Source: Cloeon dipterum (Eukaryota; Arthropoda; Insecta; Ephemeroptera; Baetidae). From it: a stretch of DNA of 64,000 bases. The DNA is taken from positions 39,887,681 to 39,951,680 of the forward strand of contig NC_088786.1 of assembly GCF_949628265.1 (NCBI RefSeq), read 5' to 3'. Both the position numbers and the translations under genes were made by a program. The notes beneath the pieces were generated by a model. The model was not told the DNA's origin. It worked only from the letters and a program-made list of their open reading frames with translations, and ran no database searches. Below are positions 57,031 to 64,000 of this stretch, piece after piece (position 1 is the stretch's first letter; each line of letters opens with the position of its first letter).

Positions 57031-58214
57031 TTCGTCGTCTGTGATGTCTTTGGGGTCTCCGAACAGCAGCGGGCGCTGGTCTCGTCCCGGCAGCGGCGGC
57101 GAAGAAGACGACGAGCCGGACGCGTGGCGGGCGACGCTGCCGGTGCTGGAGGACAGCGCCGAGCCGGACGCGTCGGCGTCGACGTCGACGTCGGCGGTCA
57201 GGGCCACCAGCCGTACGCGCATTCCAAGCCTGCGCAAGCCGCGCAGCCGCACGCCCAGCGAGGACCGCACGCCCACCTCCTCCAAGGGCATCACCGAGCT
57301 GGACCGCAAGGTCGAGCAGGCCGCCAGGGAGGCCCGCAGGCAGTGCCGATGCGAGGACGAGGCCGGTGCAGCACCGGACGCCGACGGCAAAAACCCCAAA
57401 TGCGCCGACAAGCTCAAGGTCAGACGCCTGGGCGGAGGAAAGTACAACATTGCTGGACGCAACGTCTACGTCAGAGTGAGTTTCACGTTTTTTCTGTTTT
57501 AAAAATGCTCAAGAAGATTCCTCAGGGTCGAAATTCATTTATCAGGTCGAAAAACGGTTCGGTGCGCAAAACATTTGAATATTTTGGTTGGTAGTGCGCA
57601 TGCATCATCCCTCTGACGTCACAGCCATGATTCATGCTTGGTATTGGCAGCTGGGACAGCTGTGACGTCAGAGGGGAACGCATGCGCAGTAGCGATTTTA
57701 AGATTCAAACGTTTTGCGCGCCAAAGCAACGTGCGTTTTGCTTTGCGCTGCTTCTCGCACGTCAAAAAACATTTTTAAATCGAAAAAATAGTTTCAACCC
57801 CCTTTTTAAACCCCCAGGAATCGATTGAAACGTACAAAAATGTTAAAATTATTTTTAAAATTATAAAAAACCACATTTTTAGCAAAAATATTAAGTTTAA
57901 CGATCAAATTGACTGTTTTTAATAATTAAACCACCCGTAAATTGCAGCTGCTGAAGGGGAGGCACATGATGGTGCGCGTGGGCGGCGGGTGGGACACGCT
58001 GGAGCATTTCCTGGAGCGGCACGACCCGTGCCAGGTGCGCGTGCTGGGCCGCGGCGACTCGTCGGCGGGCAACTCGCGCACCAACAGCCGCTCGAGCGGC
58101 ATCAACCGGCTCGGCCTGTCCAACAGCAGCAGACACTCGACGCCCGCCTCGCCCAGCGAAGGCTTCCTGCACATCCGGGCCAAGTACCGCAGCCCTCCGC
58201 CGGCCAGAAGTTGA
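57031..58214 (+). CDS. GAS2-like terminal exons, copy 4 (GAR domain)
   Basis: Exons 57031-57475 and 57948-58214. Belongs to the ATSRTRIPS sublineage with copy 3; the Ala/Ser/Thr run is [12 protein letters not shown]. The second exon is identical to the other three. Its intron is slightly longer because of small insertions after the donor and in the palindrome loop. Start and CH domain are absent. Confidence 0.8.
57564..57719. repeat. Palindromic element in the GAS2 intron, copy 4
   Basis: Both TGACGTCA sites are present. The loop is longer (an extra GATTCATGCTTGGTATT-like stretch) while the stem arms stay conserved. Confidence 0.78.
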
Positions 58215-59140
58215 ACTACGCAATGGCTCCAGCTTTTTGCCACGATTTGATGCGATTTCTTCTCGCTAATCAGTGCTCGGCACTTATTTTTGTTGATTTT
58301 GAGGGCTAAATTCGCTCTGAATTTTATTTTTTAAGTGTTTTCGAGGAAAGAAAGCAGCAGAAATTTGGAAATTTATTTATATAAAATTTATTTCTGTAAA
58401 TTTCAAAGGAAGAAACATTTTTCGATCTTCTCATTCAGGTAATTTTTTGCCATACTGAATTAAATCACCAGCACTGATTTTTCAGGAGAAAATTCGCATC
58501 ACATCCGCTTTTGTTTTTGTTTAACTCAATCTGTAACATTCCGAAGGCTCTCTGTTCGTTGAAACTGACACATAATTTTTATTTTTTTCCGTCTCTCTCG
58601 TCGCTTGGAATGATAACGAACGCGAGCTCTGTATTTGCCATTAATTTAAACACAACACTCACCTGTTTGATAAAAGCTAAGCGTAATTTTAGTTCCTCTC
58701 TGATCGCAGATTTCTTTCCATTCCTGTTACGAGACTCTCGAGCGAGTTAATTGTATTTTGAAAAGATTGCGTTAATATTTCGAGAGAATATTAAATAATC
58801 AAATTGCAATGTTAATTAGGAGATACGCGAGTTTATGGAAATCGTATTTTACCAAGCAGTTCACTCAAAGTGGCATCAGATAAAGATAATTATGTTTTTG
58901 CATGTTGTTGAAAATGCTATTTTGAGCTGAAAAGTGTATTCCGACAGGATCATTTACCAACCTGTAAATACCAATAAAAATAATTTAAAAACAAACTAAA
59001 TCTAAAAATGTTATAATTATTCACACAGATGAAAAATTCTACGCATCGAAGCGATTCATATCAATTTTAGAATTTACTTAACTGCTTCTCTGCATTGGTA
59101 CCAGTCTAGTGTCTAGTTACAAAATGCGGAGTGGATAAAA
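58215..59140 (+). other. 3' UTR and flank of GAS2 copy 4
   Basis: Conserved 3' block at 58518-59110. The first stem-loop has lost three bases (GACTCTCGAGCGAG); the TTAATATT/AATATTAA one is intact. Confidence 0.6.
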
Positions 59141-59427
59141 TAAAAAAAATTGGTTCGTGTTATTGGGCTTCTTCACGGGGCCGTGTATTTGATTAGTTTA
59201 TTTGTTTTACAGCGCTCAACAACCGTCGTCAATTTCAAAATTCATTTTCTACGTATGAATTCTTTTGGGTATTAATTGTAATTAATTATAGCATCTTATT
59301 TGAGAATTGTTTGCGAAGTATTACATCAGCATGTCTCGTTAATAAAAGATTTATCTTATTTGTGTCGAGGTACGAACTAAAATCTAACAGTTTCTAACAC
59401 TACGAATGTTAATATGTTACAAGTCTC
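59141..59427 (-). other. 3' UTR region of ZF14
   Basis: Shared ZF 3' block at about 59190-59240 with minus-strand AATAAA; converges with the GAS2 copy 4 flank. Confidence 0.5.
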
Positions 59428-60500
59428 TCACTCTGCAACTGTTCCACGACATCTTCCAAACCGTTTGTGCTCATACATTGAAGTAAGACTCATTTCTTTA
59501 CCACATTTCGGACATTTTTCATCTTTGTGAATGCACTTCATATGGGTTTTCAAATTTGCCTCTGAAGCAAACAACTTGCCACACTTCTGCTGTCTGCATT
59601 TGATTTTCTTCTCCGAATGCTTCCGAAGAATATGAGAACCCAAGTTACCCTTGTGCTTTGCCGAGTAATGGCAAAATTGGCACTGGAATTTCTTTCGTTC
59701 CTGATGCTCCTGTTGCTCGTGTTTCATCCTCTGTTGAGCTGAGGCGAAATATATTTTGCAACCAGAAGTGGTGCACTTTTCCAACTTTCCATTGTGCTTC
59801 TTCAGGGAATGATTGAAAATTTGGAGATACACCTTGTTGCATTCGCAGCATTTGCCACGATCATCACGTTTTTTACTGTGGTTTGATCCAGTTTTGCAAG
59901 GAGCAGAAGTTTTTCTCTCTTCTTTCGCCTCTTGGATATCCTCCATTCCAAGATCGATGTTTTCCTTCAGATTCAAGTCTTGGTTTTCTCCTGATGAAGG
60001 TTCCGGAGTTGGATCTTGCTCATGGTTCAATGTTTCAGCACATTGAATTTGGAGCCCCTCCTCCATTCCAAAGAATTGGTTGATTTCCGGAAAAAGTTCA
60101 TTTCGATCCAGCTCTTCTAGCATCAGACAACCATCATCGATTTTGGCATCAGAGCTGACATCAAAATAGGAAATAGGAAACACTTTTCAAATAATAAATA
60201 CTTTTCACAAAAAATCTCACCTCTCTTTTCTTTGTGGAATAGGAGCAGGCTCGCTGCTTGTCATATCAATTATTTCCGCCCATGGAATTTCGATTCCAGG
60301 CTGGAATTCCAGGAATTGCATTAATTCCTGCGAGAGATCATCATTTTGATCTATCCCTTCTTGCCTGAATCCCTCTGTTCTGGCTTCAGGGCTACAATAA
60401 AAAAGAAAATCAATCAAATTTCTAATTAAAATATTCAAATAGCAATTTTGTACCTGTTCACTTCCATTGGAACAAGGAACGTTTCTTCGTTGTGAGACAT
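59428..60500 (-). CDS. ZF14: cluster zinc-finger protein, type B, intact with shortened exon 1
   Basis: Exon 1 60454-60500 is 47 nt, an in-frame 15-nt deletion relative to the paralogs (MSHNEETFLVPMEVN). Exon 2 60221-60391, exon 3 59428-60154; 314 aa. Finger 1 helix QIFNHSLKKH. Contacts HGNS in finger 3 and SANT in finger 4. Finger 2 reads QQRMKHEQQEH where most have QKRIEHEQQEH. The C-terminus RGTVAE groups with ZF3. Confidence 0.83.
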
Positions 60501-61844
60501 TTCAGCAGATGGAATTCTATCCCCAAACTAACTCACACTCGAACAACAAAGACGGGAGAAAACGTCCTATTGAAGAAAAAAAATGTGAAATATTCAAGAT
60601 AATTTCATTTTTAGACGAATCTGACAAATGTTAAAAAAAATTAAACATTAATTAATATTTTTTCAAAAGCATTCCTAATGAAAAATTCTTTAGAAATATT
60701 TCAAAATTGAAACATTCATGCGCAGACATAGATGAAATTACTTTTAACTTTTACCGAAAATGGCTGTATTAAAATATGATTTTGAATTTAAATATTTCAC
60801 CGCAGCAAAAGGAGAAACAAATGAATAGAAATTGGGGAAAGTCACATAGAAAATTTGAGTACTCGTCGCTCTACGAGATGTTTTTCTGCCCCTTCAGTGG
60901 TCGTGATGCGCACGTCCACCTAGCTGATTCTCTCTCTTCGACGAAAATGAGCAGCACATTCGAGTAGTACAAAATTTCTAAATATTTTTCTTTGGAATCT
61001 TTTGTTGATGTCAAAAGAATTTTTTACCCTTCGAAAATACCTCACAAAAATATTAAAGGATAGAATTTATGTTTATGGCCTAGGAGGAATTTTGTTAGAA
61101 ATTGGATATTATTTTCAAAAATTTAATTGCTTTGCATTTAATTTGTACACACACTAGCAACTTTTTGCGACCATTAAATTCACCCTGTATGTTATTGTTT
61201 ATTTTTTTCCTGAATGCCGTAAGAAGATTCTAAACAGTGAAAAGCGTTTAGCGTTTCACATAAATTTAACAATTTATTTATATACTATAACTGCAGCTCT
61301 GCATAGTTACCGCAGTCTAATTACAATTATGTTATTTATGGAAATTTATTACCCATTTGTCGTGCTGCCAGGCCGTGTTTTGAACAGTGGTACTAACAGA
61401 AAAGCATTTTCTACGGCGCAGTTGTAAACTTGAGATGCAACCATAATTAAAAAAATGAGAATGAACGAAACGTTAGCGGCGGCGACCGGATGATCAAAGA
61501 ACGAAAATGAGAAAGCTTTTATTCTCATATTTAACATAAAATGTAAATAAAATAAAACAATTTTGGTTCAAGTTATTGGCTCCATATACGGGCTTTTATT
61601 TGATTAGTTTATTTGTTTTACAGGCCAACAACCGTCGTCAAACTTTAAATATATTTTCTATACGTAGAAGCTCTTGTGGGCATTGAATGTCATTAACATA
61701 TCTTATTTGACAATTATGATCGCGTATAATTACATTTAGAATGTTGATACGATGGTCAGAAGCATGGAGAATATATGTGTATATGTTTCGAGGTATGAAC
61801 TAAAACCTATAAAATCTAAATCTCAGAACATGTTCAACTTGAAG
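60501..61844. other. Spacer between ZF14 and ZF15
   Basis: Recurrent block at 60855-60970. From about 61170 it is the same 3' flank as ZF13's. ZF15 3' block with minus-strand AATAAA at about 61565-61645. No satellite and no gene. Confidence 0.6.
60586..60607 (-). promoter_or_regulatory. Conserved upstream motif of ZF14
   Basis: Minus-strand TGAAATTATCTTGAATATTT, 86 nt 5' of the start codon; the usually invariant CGTGAA is CTTGAA here. Confidence 0.4.
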
Positions 61845-62919
61845 TCACTCTGCTGCCGTTCCAGGACATCTTCCCCATCGTTTGTGCTCTTTAAATACAC
61901 CAAGGCTCATTTCTCTACCGCATGTGGGACATTTTTCTATATTGTGACACATCTTGACATGCTGTTTCAAATCTGTCTCTGAAGCAAACATGTTGCCACA
62001 CTTCTGCTGTCCACATTTGATTTTCTTCTCCGAATGCTTCAGTCGAACATGTGTTTTCAAGTTGCAATTCTGCACTGCCGAGTAATGGCAAAATTGGCAC
62101 TGGAATTTCTTTCGTTCCTGATGCTCCTGTTGCTCGTGCTCGATTCTCTTTTGAACTGAGGCGAAATATTTCTTGCAATCGCGAGAAGCGGTGCACTTTT
62201 TCAACTTTCCATTGTGCTTGTAACTGGAGTGCATGGAAATATGGAGATAAAATTTGTTGCATTCGCAGCATTTGCCACTACAGTCTTGTTTTTTTATGTC
62301 ATTTAATCCAGATTTAGAAGAAACAGAAGATTTTCTCTGTAATTCCATTTCTTGGATGTCGTCCTTTCCACGACCATTGTTTTCCTTCAGATTCGAGACT
62401 TGGTTTTCTCCTGATGACTGTTCCAGAGTCGGATCTTGCTCACTGTTCGTTGTTTCAGCGCATTGATTTTGGAGTTCCTCCTCGAATCCCAGGAATTGGT
62501 TGAGTTCAGGAAAAAGTTCATTTCGATCAAGCTCTTCCAGCAACAGCAAACCATCATCGATTTCTGCCTCAGTGCTAATATAAAAAAAGATATTAATAAA
62601 TAAATTTCACAATAAAAAATATATCACCTCTCTTTTTCTGGGTGAATAGGAGCAAGCTCACTGCTTGCAACATCAATTTCCTCCCATGGATTTTCGTGTC
62701 CTGGCTGGAATTCCAGGAATTGCATTAATTCCTGCAAGAAATCCTCATTTTTAGCTGTCCCTTCTTGTCTTAATCCTTCCGTTCCTGGCTCAGGGCTACA
62801 ATGAAAAGAAAAAATAACCAAATTTCAAATTTAAATATTGAAATAGGAAATTTTTACCTTTTTATTTCCATTGGAACAGGAAATAAGGCCTCGCTGGACA
62901 TTTCTCCGTTGAGAGACAT
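61845..62919 (-). CDS. ZF15: cluster zinc-finger protein, type B, intact
   Basis: Exon 1 62858-62919, exon 2 62628-62795, exon 3 61845-62574; 319 aa. Finger 1 helix HISMHSSYKH. Finger 2 has C-x5-C (CTASRDC). Contacts QCNT in finger 3 and STDQ in finger 4. Exon 3 is preceded by TATTAG rather than the usual GACATCAG-like acceptor, still a valid AG. Its N-terminal half matches ZF1, ZF3 and ZF5. Confidence 0.85.
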
Positions 62920-64000
62920 CTCAACAGAACGATTTCTATCCCCTAACAAGCTCAATGAACAATAAAGACGGGAGAAATCGTGCTATTCAAGAAATGAAAT
63001 GTAAAATATTCACGGTATTTTCATTTCAATTTGTAAAAAAATTTGTTAAAAAAAGACACACTCATTTTTAATTGTTTGGGACATTTCTAAAGATAAAATT
63101 CTCGATAAATATTTCAAAATAGAAGCATTCATGCGCGGACATAGATGAAATGACTTAGCTTAACGAAAATGGATATTTGACAATGATGATGAATAATTTC
63201 TAAATTTGCCAGGATAAAAATTCAACGAGGAATAATTTGAAATTGGAAAAAAACAAGATATATATGTAACCAGAAAAATTAAATGTGTTCACCGCAGAAA
63301 TTAACTAACTCACACCAATTCACAATTAAAAATTCGTGTTAAAATAATTTGCGTTCCAATGTAAAAAACAATTGCTAAAATTTTCTGTCGAAAAAGCTGA
63401 TTTAAAATGAGACTCTCAATTAGTTGAAGCGAGCTATAAATTAATTTAAAAGGTAAATCAAAATATAAAGTTTTTTTTACACACAAATGGATTCACCCGT
63501 AAACGTGAAACAGAAAGGAATAAAAATTGGAGTTATATAGAAAATTTGATTACTCGTCGCTTGATGGGTAGGTTTTTCTTCCCCTTCGACAATCGTGATG
63601 TGGACGCGTCCAGCTGATCCTCTTTCTTTGACGACAATAAGCAGCATTCGAGGTGGTAAACGATATCTCTATTTTTTTCTCTAGAATTTTTGGTGATATA
63701 TTTGTCAATAGAAATTTTTCACTCTTTGAAAATACCAAAATCAAATGAAAGGATGGAATTTATGATATGGCCAGGGGGGAATTTCGTGAGAAATAGGCCG
63801 GGAAGGTTTTCCTTTGTTATATAAAAATCGTTTTCTTTTTTTGGTTGCACTCAAAATAAGAAAGTACGATTTTATGGAATTTATATTCCTCTTAGAAAAA
63901 TCTTAAAATATATGCAAGCGAATTTTCAAAAGCTTTAATACTCTGAATCATTAAAGCACTTTTCAGAGTGAAGGTTTCATATCGTTGAAATTATGCAGTC
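62920..64000. other. Spacer upstream of ZF15 to window end
   Basis: Type B spacer with the recurrent block at 63548-63665. 63870-63890 is the unoccupied homologue of the target site of the truncated retrotransposon. No gene is seen. Confidence 0.65.
63002..63022 (-). promoter_or_regulatory. Conserved upstream motif of ZF15
   Basis: Minus-strand TGAAAATACCGTGAATATTT, 83 nt 5' of the start codon, same variant as ZF3. Confidence 0.45.

Overview
This is an AT-rich stretch of a metazoan nuclear genome, most likely an invertebrate and plausibly an arthropod. That placement rests on the spliced genes with GT/AG introns, the GAS2-family exons, a non-LTR retrotransposon of the CR1/Jockey kind and the lack of any bacterial gene organisation. 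Species and chromosome cannot be read from the sequence.

The backbone of the window is a cluster of 15 paralogous zinc-finger genes (called ZF1 to ZF15 here). All are on the minus strand except ZF8. Each has three exons: a 62-nt exon 1, a 156-177-nt exon 2 and a ~720-nt exon 3. Both introns fall in phase 2. The predicted proteins are 314-319 aa: two related acidic modules, a linker, four C2H2-type fingers and a terminal C2HC finger. Exon 3 starts in two forms: type A (HEAE.DGLLMLGDM; ZF2, 4, 9, 11, 13) and type B (SEAKIDDGLLMLEELDR; the rest). Eleven copies read through intact. ZF3 and ZF5 carry single frameshifts, ZF7 is a decayed pseudogene and ZF1 runs off the left edge.

Interleaved on the plus strand are four near-identical copies (11.7, 23.8, 41.6 and 57.0 kb) of the last two exons of a GAS2-like gene. 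They encode the GAR (Gas2-related) domain and C-terminus, are strikingly GC-rich, and have no calponin-homology exons anywhere in the window. Arrays of a ~350-bp tandem repeat sit directly 5' of each GAS2 copy and also between zinc-finger genes. The basic segmental unit is therefore type A ZF - spacer - satellite - GAS2 exons - type B ZF - spacer, repeated about four times. There are local deviations: ZF6-ZF8, ZF11-ZF12 without GAS2, and ZF15.

Two copies of one non-LTR retrotransposon have inserted. One is full length (1977-6447, plus strand, both ORFs open). The other is a 5'-truncated, nearly identical copy on the minus strand (16096-19332) with one frameshift. Target-site duplications are visible for both. 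ORF1 of the full-length copy carries a 2A-like ribosome-skipping motif. ORF2 has no early AUG and overlaps ORF1 in the -1 frame.

Other items are a 420-bp foldback palindrome at 34481-34900, at the edge of a ~1.9-kb inversion that flipped ZF8, and a conserved palindrome inside the GAS2 intron. There is also a truncated REXO1-like exonuclease zinc-knuckle fragment at 52272-52598 that runs into satellite DNA. The finger residues expected to contact DNA are the most variable part of the zinc-finger paralogs, so the cluster looks like a diversifying DNA-binding family that is being duplicated, shuffled and invaded by a recently active retrotransposon.
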